Below, piece after piece: positions 15,638 through 24,224 of a stretch of 64,000 bases of DNA. A program made the position numbers and the translations under genes. The stretch covers positions 1-64,000 of the forward strand of contig NZ_JAGGDJ010000008.1 of assembly GCF_017652985.1 (NCBI RefSeq), read 5' to 3'. This DNA is from Paenibacillus artemisiicola. Its GTDB lineage: Bacteria > Bacillota > Bacilli > Paenibacillales > Paenibacillaceae. The notes below the pieces were generated by a model. The model had not been told where the DNA came from, did no database searches, and saw only the letters and a list, made by a program, of their open reading frames with translations. Each line of letters opens with the position of its first letter. Positions within the stretch are counted from its first letter, which is position 1.

Positions 15638-16663
15638 TTATTTTGCCCGTGTTGCGCGGTCTTTCTTGTCCTTGTGCCGGTTCAGCAGCGGGATCGAGAT
15701 GGCGAACTGCTTGCAGTTGTTCTTCGTCATGCCGTTCCGGTCGAAGTGCAGCACGGCGTTGATCTCCCCGCCGAGGACGATGATGACGCTCGACAGGTAG
15801 AGCCACGTGAGCAGGACGATAATGCCGCCGATGCTGCCGTACGTTTTGGAATAGTTACCGAAGTTGTTGACGTAGAACGAGAACGCGAGCGACGTGGCGA
15901 TCCAGCCGAACGTCGCGAACAGCGCGCCGGGGACGACCTCGCGGAACCGCAGCCGCAGATTGGGCACGTACAGGTACATGGCGGCGAACACGACGGCCAT
16001 CACGGCGATCGGCAGCGCGAACTGGGCGATGCTCCACACGGCGTCGATGCTGCCGGGCAGGCGCGTCTCGCGATACAGCATGTCCCCGATGACGCGGCCG
16101 AAGATCAGCATGACGAGGCTGAACACGATCACGAGCGCGAGCACGAGGGTGAAGACGAGCGAATAGGCCTTGACCTTCCAGAACGGCCGCGTCTCCTCGA
16201 CGTCGTACGCCTTGTTCAGCGCCTTCATGATCGCGGCGACGCCGCTCGACGCCGACCAGAGCGTGACCAGCAAGCCGAACGAGAGGAGGGAGCCGCTGCG
16301 CGAGTTTTGAATCTCCTTGAAGGAGTCCGCGATCGTCTGGGCCGACAATTGCGGCATCACGGGCCGGATGCGGTCGATGACGTCGTTCACCGTCAAGTCG
16401 GCGAAGCTGAGCACCGCGATCAGGAAGATCAGGAACGGGAAGAACGCCAGGATCAAATAATACGTCAGCTGCGCGCCCATCGCCTGCACGTCGTCGTCCT
16501 GGAACCGGCAGTACAAATGCTTCGAGAACGACAGCACGCCCATGCGGCGCCGCGGTTTCCGCGGCTGCGCCGCGGGCGAGGGGCGGGCGCCGGCGGACGG
16601 TACGGTTCGGGCATCGGGAAGCCTGGCTTTCTCCGATTCGGGCATCGACCAAGGATTGGCCAT
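15638..16663 (-). CDS. YihY/BrkB-family inner membrane protein
   Basis: A 341-aa integral membrane protein with six predicted segments after a Pro/Arg-rich cytoplasmic N-terminus of about 50 residues. Family signatures are DDDVQAMGAQLTYYLILAFFPF and the C-terminal GSIGGIIVLLTWLYLSSVIIV with GGEINAVL. Once described as ribonuclease BN, the family is now treated as membrane proteins of unknown transport or envelope role. The ATG follows GAGGAGGAG. The gene stands alone and converges with the cytochrome operon terminator. Confidence 0.9.
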   Translation of the reverse strand: MANPWSMPESEKARLPDARTVPSAGARPSPAAQPRKPRRRMGVLSFSKHLYCRFQDDDVQAMGAQLTYYLILAFFPFLIFLIAVLSFADLTVNDVIDRIRPVMPQLSAQTIADSFKEIQNSRSGSLLSFGLLVTLWSASSGVAAIMKALNKAYDVEETRPFWKVKAYSLVFTLVLALVIVFSLVMLIFGRVIGDMLYRETRLPGSIDAVWSIAQFALPIAVMAVVFAAMYLYVPNLRLRFREVVPGALFATFGWIATSLAFSFYVNNFGNYSKTYGSIGGIIVLLTWLYLSSVIIVLGGEINAVLHFDRNGMTKNNCKQFAISIPLLNRHKDKKDRATRAK

Positions 16664-16774
16664 CTGGATCTCCTCCTCGATATCGTTTACTGATCATTAA
16701 CCAGCCCGCATCGCGGACAAACTCGGGCGCTCTTTATCCTATGCGGCGTTTCGGGGCTTCTTGTCCTTCTCCAC

Positions 16775-16804
16775 TTGACAATCCATGCGCCGGAGCGTCA
16801 TAAT
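16775..16804 (+). promoter_or_regulatory. Sigma-A promoter of trpS
   Basis: TTGACA, 18-bp spacer, CATAAT, immediately before the T-box leader. Confidence 0.7.
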
Positions 16805-16810
16805 CGTCCT

Positions 16811-17092
16811 AAAGCAATGACGGGAACAAGTAAGCGCGGACGAATGCTGCAGAGAGCCGGTGGTCGGTGGAAACCGGCGCGGACGTCCGAGGCCGAATGG
16901 ATCCCCGAGCCGCGATGAGGAAAGCGATCCCCGGGATCGGCCGTATGCATCGCCGTTTCGCTTCGCGTTACGAAGCTTGGAGGTTTGCCGCGCAGACGCG
17001 GGCACGATTCGCGAAGAGCGGGACGCGGGCAAACGAATTAGGGTGGCACCACGGTCCTCGTCCCTTTGCGGCGGAGGGCTTTTTTTGCGTTC
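16811..17092 (+). promoter_or_regulatory. T-box riboswitch, tryptophan-specific
   Basis: The leader shows the AGTA region (CAAGTAAGCG), the stem I apical motif GAGAGCCGGTGG...GGTGGAAACCGG, a specifier loop with TGG at 16898-16900, and the T-box AGGGTGGCACCACGG at 17040-17054. Its TGGC would pair with a tRNA ending GCCA, the tRNA-Trp discriminator. A terminator hairpin with a seven-base T run ends near 17092. Uncharged tRNA-Trp should favour antitermination and trpS expression. Confidence 0.95.
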
Positions 17093-17114
17093 ACATTCAA
17101 GGAGGCGTAGAGAC

Positions 17115-18101
17115 ATGAAACGCGTATTATCGGGCATTCAGCCGAGCGGTCAGCTGACCCTGGGCAACTACATCGGAGCCATACAGAACTTCGTCAAGCT
17201 GCAGGAAACCCACGAGTGCTACTTCATGGTCGTCGACCTGCACGCGATCACCGTGCCGCAGGAGCCTGCGGCCCTGCGTGAACAGACCGAGTCGGTCGCG
17301 GCGCTGTTCATCGCGGCCGGCATCGATCCGGCCAAGGCGAGCGTATTCGCGCAGTCCCACGTGCCGGCGCACGCCGAGCTGGGCTGGCTGTTCACGACGC
17401 TGTCCTACATGGGCGAGCTGGAACGGATGACGCAGTTCAAGGACAAGTCGAGCGGCAAGGAGTCCGTCGGCACAGGCCTCTTCGTGTATCCGACGCTGAT
17501 GGCCGCGGACATTCTGCTCTACAACGCGGACCTGGTGCCGGTCGGGGACGACCAGAAGCAGCACCTGGAGCTGACGCGCGATCTGGCGCAGCGGTTCAAC
17601 CAGCGCTTCGGCGACACGTTCACCATTCCGGATCCGTACATTCCGAAGGTCGGCGCGCGCATCATGTCGCTGGACGACGGGACGAAGAAGATGAGCAAGA
17701 GCAACCCGAACCCGGGCAGCTACATCGCCCTGCTGGATCCGCCGGACGTCATCCGCAAGAAGATCAGCCGGGCCACCACGGACTCCGGGCGCGAGGTACG
17801 GTTCGATCCGGCCGAGAAGCCGGAGGTCAGCAACTTGATGAGCATCTACGCGCACTGCGCGGACATGACGCTGGACGACATCGCGGCTCGTTACGATGGG
17901 CAAGGCTACGGGGCCTTCAAGAAGGACTTGGCGGAGCACGTCGTGGCGAAACTGGAACCGCTTCAGCGGCGGTATGCGGACATCCGCGGCTCGGGGGAAA
18001 TCCACGACATCCTGAAGCGGGGCGCGGAGCAGGTGTCGGCCGTCGCGAACGAGACCCTTCGCGCGGCGAAGGAACGCATGGGCTTCCTGCTGCCCCGCTG
18101 A
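17115..18101 (+). CDS. trpS: Tryptophanyl-tRNA synthetase
   Basis: A 328-aa class I aminoacyl-tRNA synthetase of normal bacterial length. ATG 17115 follows AAGGAGGC, and the upstream open frame from 16860 is T-box leader. It has the HIGH-like signature GNYIG in SGQLTLGNYIG near the N-terminus and KKMSKS at about 190-195, plus the Trp-binding GDDQKQHLELTRDLA block. It activates tryptophan and charges tRNA-Trp. Expression is governed by the T-box leader, whose TGG specifier agrees with the gene's identity. Confidence 0.98.
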   Translation: MKRVLSGIQPSGQLTLGNYIGAIQNFVKLQETHECYFMVVDLHAITVPQEPAALREQTESVAALFIAAGIDPAKASVFAQSHVPAHAELGWLFTTLSYMGELERMTQFKDKSSGKESVGTGLFVYPTLMAADILLYNADLVPVGDDQKQHLELTRDLAQRFNQRFGDTFTIPDPYIPKVGARIMSLDDGTKKMSKSNPNPGSYIALLDPPDVIRKKISRATTDSGREVRFDPAEKPEVSNLMSIYAHCADMTLDDIAARYDGQGYGAFKKDLAEHVVAKLEPLQRRYADIRGSGEIHDILKRGAEQVSAVANETLRAAKERMGFLLPR

Positions 18102-18168
18102 TCGACTCGCAAGCTTGGGCCGCAAGGCGGCCGCATAGGGAAGAAAGAAGAACGCCGCAGAAGGGGGA

Positions 18169-18345
18169 TTACCCTTGTCTGCGGCGTCTCATTTTGGCGC
18201 TGACGATGAATCCGGCTCCGATGCTGAAGACGGTCAGGACGAAAAACAAGAGCGCGAGCCAGCCGCTATAGCTGATGGAAATAGCGGTGGCGCACATAAG
18301 CAGCACGGAGAAAACGGCGAAAAACAACGCCATGGGCTTGGACAC
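18169..18345 (-). CDS. YlaF-like small membrane protein (DUF5325)
   Basis: A 58-aa protein with two hydrophobic helices (about 5-25 and 30-50) and a basic tail MRRRRQG. The GTG at 18345 follows AAAGGAG with 8-base spacing. Length and layout match B. subtilis YlaF-type proteins of unknown function. It converges with trpS, and the stop overlaps an inverted repeat (ACGCCGCAG/CTGCGGCGT, about 18152-18188) followed on the minus strand by a T-rich stretch, a possible terminator. Confidence 0.75.
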   Translation of the reverse strand: MSKPMALFFAVFSVLLMCATAISISYSGWLALLFFVLTVFSIGAGFIVSAKMRRRRQG

Positions 18346-18388
18346 GAATACCTACTCCTTTGGCTCGTCAAATATTTGCGCAAGGTTA

Positions 18389-18418
18389 GCATATTCTCCT
18401 CGCGATCGAATCATAATA
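18389..18418 (+). promoter_or_regulatory. Sigma-G promoter of second SASP gene
   Basis: GCATA, 18-bp spacer, CATAATA, matching GHATR and CATNHTA. It is 45 bp before the ATG. Confidence 0.7.
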
Positions 18419-18463
18419 AGTTTGCAACACACCATCGTAAGAGTTGAAAGGAGAAATTACAAC

Positions 18464-18694
18464 ATGGCAGGACGTAACAACGGAAACAGCAATACGTTGG
18501 TTGTACCGCAAGCAAACGCAGCTCTTCAGCAAATGAAATACGAAGCGGCACAAGAGCTGGGTATCCAAATCCCGCAAGACGGCTACTATGGCAACTTCTC
18601 GACGCGCGACGCCGGCTCCCTCGGCGGTTACATCACGCGCAAGCTGGTCCAAATCGCCGAGCAACAACTTTCCGGTTCCTCGCAGTTCCGTTAA
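18464..18694 (+). CDS. Small acid-soluble spore protein, alpha/beta type
   Basis: A 76-aa SASP, the more canonical of the two in the window: KYEAAQELGI around the germination-protease site and DGYYGNFSTRDAGSLGGYITR for DNA binding. ATG 18464 follows GAAAGGAG. Its base composition is less GC-rich than its neighbours, as is usual for these very highly expressed spore genes. A sigma-G promoter precedes it and a strong terminator follows. It protects DNA in the dormant spore and supplies amino acids after germination. Confidence 0.97.
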   Translation: MAGRNNGNSNTLVVPQANAALQQMKYEAAQELGIQIPQDGYYGNFSTRDAGSLGGYITRKLVQIAEQQLSGSSQFR

Positions 18695-18722
18695 TCCATA
18701 ACCGGATCGAAGAAGCAACGGC

Positions 18723-18757
18723 CAGAAGCTCAAGGGCAACCTTGAGCTTCTGTTTTT
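18723..18757 (+). terminator. Rho-independent terminator of SASP gene
   Basis: A perfect 13-bp stem (18723-18735 with 18740-18752), 4-nt loop and five T. Confidence 0.93.
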
Positions 18758-18811
18758 GCATGAACGGACGCGCAAAAGCCTCTTCTATTTTGCAAGAAGA
18801 GGCCTTCCGAG

Positions 18812-19798
18812 TCAATACGTGTTCATGCGCAGCCGTTTCTGCAGCCGTTCGTCGCTGAGCCAGCCGACGTACGAGCCGAGCGTTTTGTGCTCCTTATCCA
18901 TCAGCAGCACGCCGACGAACGGATACTGCTTTCGGTGCCGGTAGCGGACGTCCGACCAGCGGACTTCATAGCCCCAGGGATGCTCCTGCACGTCGGCGCA
19001 GGCGAAGGAGGTGAAATACAGGAACGCGCGGATGGACGGATCGTTCCGGGACTTGTCGATCGCGGGATGGTCTTCGCAGCGGGCGCTGTCGATCCAGCGC
19101 AGCTTGCCCTGCCGGAAATCCCCGATGAAGAAGTGGCCGTCCGGCCGGCGTTTGACGACGTTCCAGTCATGCAGCGAAATCGTCGGAATCAGAATGTGCT
19201 TGTCGCCGGGCCGATAATCGGGATCGATCCGGGCGAGCCGCCGCTGAAGCGTCCGGTGAGTCACGGTCCGCCAGATGTAGTACACGATCAGGAAAGCGTA
19301 CAGCAGCGGGAAGATGACCGCCGGGTCGCCGACCCGGAGCGCCCACAAGGCGATGGCGATAAGGTGCGAGACGAAGATGACCGGATCGAAAATATGGATG
19401 ATGTTCCACGAAATCCATTTCTGCGTAAACGGCCTGGCCGCTTGCGTCCCGTACGTGTTGAACAAATCCGAGAAGACGTGGACGCATACCGCGAGCAGCA
19501 CCCAGCCGCCGACGTGGACCCACGGTAGACGGAAACGGAAGATCGCTTCGATGAGCAGGGTGATGGCGATCGTCCAAAGCGCGACGGCGGGAATGGAGTG
19601 GGACGCGCCGCGGTGGTGACGGATGTAGGCGGCGTTGCTCTTGAGCCGGAGCACCCCGTCGAGATCGGGCGCCTGCGAGCCGACGACCGTGCCGATCAAT
19701 ACGGCGGCGTACAGCGTCTGATCCCCGGCGACGACCGGGTCGACGGCGGCCAGACCCGCGAGCCCGATGCCTACGACCAAATGCGTTCCGCTATCCAT
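18812..19798 (-). CDS. YfhP/YdjM-like membrane-bound hydrolase (DUF457)
   Basis: A 328-aa protein with about four membrane segments in its first 200 residues and a soluble C-terminal part. Potential metal ligands of the DUF457/YdjM group are present: His6, the PDLD motif near 45 and HHRGASHS near 62. B. subtilis YfhP is the closest characterised relative by layout. Members are annotated as membrane-bound metal-dependent hydrolases, with no known substrate. It has a good AAGGAGG site and is divergent from the small gene at 19918. Confidence 0.82.
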   Translation of the reverse strand: MDSGTHLVVGIGLAGLAAVDPVVAGDQTLYAAVLIGTVVGSQAPDLDGVLRLKSNAAYIRHHRGASHSIPAVALWTIAITLLIEAIFRFRLPWVHVGGWVLLAVCVHVFSDLFNTYGTQAARPFTQKWISWNIIHIFDPVIFVSHLIAIALWALRVGDPAVIFPLLYAFLIVYYIWRTVTHRTLQRRLARIDPDYRPGDKHILIPTISLHDWNVVKRRPDGHFFIGDFRQGKLRWIDSARCEDHPAIDKSRNDPSIRAFLYFTSFACADVQEHPWGYEVRWSDVRYRHRKQYPFVGVLLMDKEHKTLGSYVGWLSDERLQKRLRMNTY

Positions 19799-19917
19799 AG
19801 CTGAGAACCTCCTTACGTGCGTATGCGAAAATGGACTGATGCAATGGTGTATACTTCATATATGTACGCTTAAGTATTTTCCGAATCGTGGGCGTTTATA
19901 ACGGGAGGCTGAAATTC

Positions 19918-20226
19918 ATGTACATCTGTTTCGTCGAATATCGGATCGCGCCGGAAGCCGAGGCGCAGTACCGCGCCTGGATCGCGGACAAGCGTTCGGA
20001 AGCGCCCGGCTTCGCGCTGTACGAAGGCACCGACCAGCCGCTGCTGTTCGTCGAGGTATGGGACGCGGGCAGCCTGGAGGAGGCGGAGAACGTCAAAAAA
20101 GAACGCTGCGGGGAGCGTTCTTCTTGGCGCCATATGGCGGATTGGGTGCCGGGCGGCGCGGCGAAAATCCACGCCTGGACGTTCAAGCCCGTTACGGACG
20201 GCCGAGCGGAGCGGAATTCGTCGTAG
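19918..20226 (+). CDS. Small ABM-like (dimeric alpha/beta barrel) protein
   Basis: A 102-aa protein, ATG 19918 after GGGAGG. Its pattern of YICFVEYRIAPEAEAQYRAW, FALYEGTDQPLLFVEVWD and a late Trp-rich segment resembles small ferredoxin-like dimeric folds of the antibiotic-monooxygenase or NIPSNAP kind. No catalytic residue is diagnostic. Its 3' end overlaps the convergent gerQ end by 35 nt. In Bacillus, yfhP neighbours mutY-region genes, which is weak context only. Confidence 0.6.
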   Translation: MYICFVEYRIAPEAEAQYRAWIADKRSEAPGFALYEGTDQPLLFVEVWDAGSLEEAENVKKERCGERSSWRHMADWVPGGAAKIHAWTFKPVTDGRAERNSS

Positions 20227-20797
20227 GCGACGAAGGCAGTGCCGTGTTGTTCGTGATCGTCACGCCGTTGAACGTGTACGAGTAGTTGATCGGGCCGTCG
20301 AACGTGACGTAGTCGAGGTTCAGCGTCAGCAGCAGGTAGCGCATGCCCGTGGACGGATCGCTGATGATGATGTGGTCGCGGCCGGCGGCCTCGATCACGC
20401 CGCGGAACACTTTCGCGTTCCATTCGCGATTGTTCTCGTACGTCATGTAGAACGTCGCCATTTTGCCGCGGTTCATCCGCAGAATGTTCTCGACGTAGGA
20501 TTCTTCCGAAGCTCCCCCGACGACGTTACCGCCGCCGGCCGCGATGAAGGAGCCGTTCGGGATCATAGGCGGCTGCGCCGACGCGCCCGCAACGAGCGGC
20601 GACATGCCCATGCCCTGGCTTTGCGCTTGGACCGGCATTTGCACCGGCAGCTGGACCGGCATTTGCGACGACATTTGGGTCGGCATCTGTGCCGGCAGCG
20701 TCGTCGGCATCTGCATCGGCATGCCGTAGCCGTAACCCGGGAATCCGCCCGTGCTTGCAGGGCTTACCGCTGTGTTGAACCCGTAACCGTTAGACAT
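20192..20797 (-). CDS. gerQ: Spore coat protein GerQ
   Basis: A 201-aa protein. The C-terminal GerQ domain (about 99-170) is well conserved (SYVENILRMNRGKMATFYMT, GVIEAAGRDHIIISDPSTG, YLLLTLNLDYVTFD). The N-terminal half is a Met/Pro/Gln-rich repeat (QMP units at about 28-60) of coat-protein type. In B. subtilis GerQ is an inner coat protein, crosslinked by transglutaminase and needed for CwlJ localisation and function. Here the adjoining cwlJ frame is decayed, so GerQ may serve a CwlJ encoded elsewhere or have another role. Expression is probably from the sigma-E-like -10 at 21127. Confidence 0.93.
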   Translation of the reverse strand: MSNGYGFNTAVSPASTGGFPGYGYGMPMQMPTTLPAQMPTQMSSQMPVQLPVQMPVQAQSQGMGMSPLVAGASAQPPMIPNGSFIAAGGGNVVGGASEESYVENILRMNRGKMATFYMTYENNREWNAKVFRGVIEAAGRDHIIISDPSTGMRYLLLTLNLDYVTFDGPINYSYTFNGVTITNNTALPSSPTTNSAPLGRP

Positions 20798-21174
20798 AAG
20801 ATGTAATTCCTCGCTTTCTTGAATAGGTGACTTTGTTCATAAACCGCAGGACAATCGAAAGACTCGGGCGCGTAGAAGCAATGGGCTTTATATTTATCGA
20901 CCAGCCGCTGTTCCCGCCGGGCCGCCGGCCGGCTGCCGCCCGGACTCCGGTAGACCATCTGCTGAATCGTGCGGATGTTGCGGAGGGCCAAGCAATTGCC
21001 GGACACGCGTTCGGCTTCGGGGCGCAGAAGCCGGGCCGGCTTCGCTTCTTCCGAATCGGACTTGACGACCGCCGTCGCCGAAGCTTCCGCTTCCTTTCGT
21101 TCAGGTGGGCCATGAACCACATTGACACTGTATGGGGCTCTGGGCAAAATGGTTCCAACCGGTGTCAAATTCAT
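20764..21174 (-). pseudogene. cwlJ: Decayed cwlJ (spore cortex hydrolase) remnant
   Basis: The minus-strand frame upstream of gerQ reads as CwlJ fragments: AVVKSDSEEAKPARLLRPEAE (from 21075 in the genomic direction), then GNCLALRNIRTIQQMVYRSP, then DKYKAHCFYAPESFDCPAVY. Compared with CwlJ of about 140 aa, the GEG...NRV segment after the catalytic-region Glu and some 45-50 residues before YKAHCF are missing. The codon at the former start is ACG instead of ATG, and the frame runs past the expected end into gerQ. It cannot encode a full Hydrolase_2 fold. The deletions are in frame, which suggests recent or gradual loss. The fragment span 20841-21075 is the homologous part. Confidence 0.72.
21127..21134 (-). 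promoter_or_regulatory. Candidate sigma-E -10 element upstream of cwlJ remnant/gerQ
   Basis: CATACAGT on the minus strand fits the sigma-E -10 consensus CATACANT, about 50 bp before the former cwlJ start. The -35 is weak. It could now serve gerQ. Confidence 0.45.
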
Positions 21175-21192
21175 GAACAGGAACCGCGAACA

Positions 21193-21221
21193 TTGTCAAG
21201 AGCTTGTTTTTTCGGTATGAT
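21193..21221 (+). promoter_or_regulatory. Sigma-A promoter of ctaB
   Basis: TTGTCA, 17-bp spacer, TATGAT, 73 bp before the GTG of ctaB, divergent from the gerQ side. Confidence 0.65.
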
Positions 21222-21294
21222 TAAAAACGATTTTAAAACATAGAAATGAGCGCCGATACGACGCTCATCGGGATCGGAAGCGGGGAGGCTGGCT

Positions 21295-22158
21295 GTGCTT
21301 AAAGATTATGTGGCCCTGACAAAACCGAGCATCATTCGCTTAAACGCGATCGCGGCTTTCGGCGGGTTCTGGGTCGCTTCCAAATGGGATATCGATTGGC
21401 TGCTGCTGCTGTACATGCTCATCGGTTCGGCTCTGACGATGGCATCGGCGTGCGTGATTAATAACTATTGGGACCGCGAGTTGGACACGAAGATGGAGCG
21501 GACGAAGAACCGCGCCCTGCCCGCGAAACGGCTCAATCCGACCGGGGTGCTCGTCTACGGCATCGTGCTCGGCGTTATCGGCGTGACGGTGCTGTTCACG
21601 CTGGTGAATCCGCTCACGGGCTGGCTCGGCCTGCTCGGCCTGTTCGTGTACGTCGTCATCTACACGATGTGGCTCAAGCGGACGTCGACGTGGAGCACGT
21701 CCATCGGCGGGATCTCCGGCGCGATGCCGCCGGTCATCGGCTACTGCGCGGTCACGGGCGTCGTCGACGCAGGCGCGTGGATCTTGTTCGCCCTGCTGTT
21801 TCTGTGGCAGCCGGCGCATTTCTGGTCGCTCGCCATCCGGCGGGTGGAGGAATACCGCGCGGCGGGCTTCCCGCTGTTGCCCGTCGTGAAGGGCATTCCG
21901 CGGACGAAGCTGCAGATGCTGCCTTACGTCGTGCTGCTCATTCCGACGGGGATTTTCATGTTCGCTTACGACTACGTCGGCTACACGTTCCTCGTTATTT
22001 CGCTGCTCGGCGGGCTGCTCTGGCTCGTGCACACGATCATGGGCGTGCGGGCCGGCGACACCACCAAGTGGGCGAAGACGAACTTTTTCATTTCCATTAA
22101 CTATCTGATGGTCGTGTTCCTGATCATGATCGCGGATACGAATGGAGCGATCGGTTAG
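21295..22158 (+). CDS. ctaB: Protoheme IX farnesyltransferase (heme O synthase)
   Basis: A 287-aa polytopic UbiA-family enzyme that adds a farnesyl group to heme B to make heme O, precursor of heme A for aa3-type oxidase. The first Asp-rich motif NNYWDRELDTKMERTKNR and a second block QPAHFWSLAIRRVEEYRAAG are intact, with nine or so membrane helices. GTG 21295 follows GGGGAGG. It is followed after 13 bp by the SCO1-type copper chaperone, so the operon serves terminal oxidase assembly. Its partner ctaA lies at 35966. Confidence 0.96.
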   Translation: MLKDYVALTKPSIIRLNAIAAFGGFWVASKWDIDWLLLLYMLIGSALTMASACVINNYWDRELDTKMERTKNRALPAKRLNPTGVLVYGIVLGVIGVTVLFTLVNPLTGWLGLLGLFVYVVIYTMWLKRTSTWSTSIGGISGAMPPVIGYCAVTGVVDAGAWILFALLFLWQPAHFWSLAIRRVEEYRAAGFPLLPVVKGIPRTKLQMLPYVVLLIPTGIFMFAYDYVGYTFLVISLLGGLLWLVHTIMGVRAGDTTKWAKTNFFISINYLMVVFLIMIADTNGAIG

Positions 22159-22171
22159 GGGGAGACGCTTT

Positions 22172-22792
22172 ATGCGCGTCATGCGCAAGTATGGATTCGC
22201 GATCGCGGTGCTCGCGCTTTGCGCCGCGATGGGCCTTTATTTGTATCTTTCATCCACGAAAGGCAGCGCCGTCAACCTGGACCAGAACCTCAAGGCGCCG
22301 AGCTTCGCGCTGACGGATCTGGACAATAATCAGGTGACGCTGGCGGACACGAACGGCAAGGTCAGGGTGATCTACTTCTTCTACGCCAACTGCCCGGACA
22401 TTTGCCCGCCGACCACCTACCTGATGACGCAGGTGCAGGACAAGCTGAAGGACAAGGGGACGTTCGGCAAGGACGTCGAGTTCATGTGGGTGACGTTCGA
22501 TCCGAAGCGGGACACGACGGAAGCGCTGAAGACGTATGCGAGCAAGTTCGACATCGACGCCGGCGGCTGGAAATTCCTGCGCGAGGACAGCGAGGAAGAC
22601 ACGGAGAAGCTGATGAAGGATTTCGGCTTGGGGCTGGCGAAGGATCCGAGCACGAACCTGTTCACGCATTCGGACGTGATTACGTTCGTCGACCGCGAAG
22701 GCGTGGTGCGCAAGTACTTGACGGGTTCCATCGACGAAACGCAGAACGCGGACAAAATCGTGGACGTCATCGACGCGCTGGTCAAGAAATAA
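22172..22792 (+). CDS. SCO1/SenC-type copper chaperone
   Basis: A 206-aa membrane-anchored thioredoxin-fold protein. An N-terminal helix (about 8-27) anchors the domain outside the membrane. The copper ligands are Cys74 and Cys78 in ANCPDICPP and a His in LFTHSDV near 175. SCO proteins deliver copper to the CuA centre of cytochrome c oxidase (B. subtilis YpmQ). ATG 22172 follows GGGGGAG. It sits between ctaB and a transporter in one operon. Confidence 0.93.
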   Translation: MRVMRKYGFAIAVLALCAAMGLYLYLSSTKGSAVNLDQNLKAPSFALTDLDNNQVTLADTNGKVRVIYFFYANCPDICPPTTYLMTQVQDKLKDKGTFGKDVEFMWVTFDPKRDTTEALKTYASKFDIDAGGWKFLREDSEEDTEKLMKDFGLGLAKDPSTNLFTHSDVITFVDREGVVRKYLTGSIDETQNADKIVDVIDALVKK

Positions 22793-22798
22793 GCGCCT

Positions 22799-23743
22799 AT
22801 GACCATATTTCTCTCCATATTGTGGAACAACGTAATCCCGCTGTCAGTCATGATCGCTTTAGGCATCACGCTGCATCGGGTTTTTTCTTTGGACATCAAA
22901 ACGTTGTCGAAGCTCAACTTTTATCTGTTCTCTCCGGCCGTCATATTTAATTTATTGTATACGACGGACATTACGGTGTCCGTGCTGCTGAAGGTGCTGC
23001 TGTTCTTCTTCGTCTTCATGCTCCTGCTCTACGGCTGCGTGGAAGTCATGATCCGGCTCCGGGGCACGCCGGGCGGCATGCGGGGAGCGGTCCGCAACAG
23101 CGTCCTGTTCTACAACAGCGCGAATTACGGCATTCCGCTCAACCAGCTCGCGTTCGCTTCGAACCCGTACACGCTGTCCGTGCAGGTGCTGATCATGATG
23201 ATGCAGTCGCTCATCCCGAATACATACGGCATCTACAACGTCAACGCGCATAAGCTGCGGGCGAAGGACATCCGCCGCACCATACTCGGCCAGCCCGTCA
23301 TCTACGCGATTCCGCTCGGCTTCCTGTTCCATACGCTGCAGGTCCCCATTCCGCAGGCGCTGTCTACGCCGCTCGGCTATTTGGCAAACGCCTTCATCGG
23401 GACGGCGCTCATCACGCTCGGCGTGCAGCTCGGCAGCATAAAGCTGACGTTCCGCCATCCGAAGATGAAGGACGTGCTGCTCGCTTGCGGCCTTCGGCTG
23501 ATCGGGGGCCCGCTGCTCGCGCTGGCGGTCGTCTGGCTGATGCGGACGAACGGCTTCACGGCCGTCGACGCCTTGATGGCGAAGGCGCTCATCGTGTCCT
23601 CGTCCGTTCCGACCTCGCTGTCCAGCGTGCTGCTCGCCGTCGAATTCGACAACGAGCCGGAGTTCGCGTCGCAGGTCGTGCTGCTGTCGGCGACGCTCAG
23701 CATCGCGACGGTAACGGCCGTGATTTATTTCCTCCGCATCTGA
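22799..23743 (+). CDS. AEC-family (auxin efflux carrier-like) transporter
   Basis: A 314-aa membrane protein with about ten helices in two inverted halves, as in the AEC/BART superfamily. The N-terminal part contains FNSANYGIP-like NSANYGIPLNQLAF, the usual crossover motif. Bacterial members move malate, malonate or other organic acids, but the substrate here is unknown. It starts 6 bp after the SCO1 gene, so it is probably co-transcribed, although no functional link to oxidase assembly is apparent. Confidence 0.88.
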   Translation: MTIFLSILWNNVIPLSVMIALGITLHRVFSLDIKTLSKLNFYLFSPAVIFNLLYTTDITVSVLLKVLLFFFVFMLLLYGCVEVMIRLRGTPGGMRGAVRNSVLFYNSANYGIPLNQLAFASNPYTLSVQVLIMMMQSLIPNTYGIYNVNAHKLRAKDIRRTILGQPVIYAIPLGFLFHTLQVPIPQALSTPLGYLANAFIGTALITLGVQLGSIKLTFRHPKMKDVLLACGLRLIGGPLLALAVVWLMRTNGFTAVDALMAKALIVSSSVPTSLSSVLLAVEFDNEPEFASQVVLLSATLSIATVTAVIYFLRI

Positions 23744-23754
23744 CGGCGGGGCGG

Positions 23755-24126
23755 TCAAATGCCGTCCTCCTTCGACCATATGGCGCCGCTCTCGGGCGGG
23801 TACTCGATATACGCTTCGAGGCCCGCCTTTTCCAATTGTTCGATCAAGTACTCTTCCGGCGTCTTCTCCACGCCGGGATAGCCGCGCCGGGTATGGATGT
23901 GCCCGGCGTCGGGGAAGGCGTCGCGCAGCATGCCGCGGATGCGCCGTCCGGACGAGTCGTTGTCGGTAAAAATGTAGATCTGTTTGTCGCCGGCTTCGCG
24001 GCGGAGCTTGTCGATTTGCAGCGCGCCCGGCGTGCCGTGGGTGCACAGGATGGGCACGTCCGCGTTCAGGACGCGCCGCAGCCGGCTGCGGTCGTTTTTG
24101 CCTTCCACGATCAGGGCGATGTCCAT
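23755..24126 (-). CDS. Toprim-domain protein
   Basis: About 123 aa, essentially a single Toprim fold: IVEGKND holds the catalytic Glu, and TDNDSSG holds the DxD metal motif. Small free-standing Toprim proteins include RNase M5 and primase-like nucleases. RNase M5 (RnmV) is larger and more conserved, so this is a relative and not that enzyme. The ATG at 24126 lies 8 bases after GAGG, and GTG 24135 is an alternative. It converges with the AEC gene with an 11-bp gap. Confidence 0.83.
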   Translation of the reverse strand: MDIALIVEGKNDRSRLRRVLNADVPILCTHGTPGALQIDKLRREAGDKQIYIFTDNDSSGRRIRGMLRDAFPDAGHIHTRRGYPGVEKTPEEYLIEQLEKAGLEAYIEYPPESGAIWSKEDGI

Positions 24127-24173
24127 GGCGTTCACCTCTTACCGCCATCTTACCGCATTTGCGCCGGAAACGG

Positions 24174-24206
24174 AAAGACGGCCCGCCGTCGTCCGGCGAG
24201 CCGTCT
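24174..24206 (-). terminator. Terminator after YjcZ-like gene
   Basis: AGACGGCTCGCCGG pairs with CGGCGGGCCGTCT on the minus strand (one bulge), ending TTTCCGTTT. It also precedes the Toprim gene. Confidence 0.65.
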
Positions 24207-24224
24207 ATTCACGTCGAATTGGTC

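Noticed and set aside
20827..21243. Plus-strand open frame over the cwlJ remnant
   Set aside because: The opposite frame has recognisable CwlJ fragments, while this one lacks a ribosome site and any domain.
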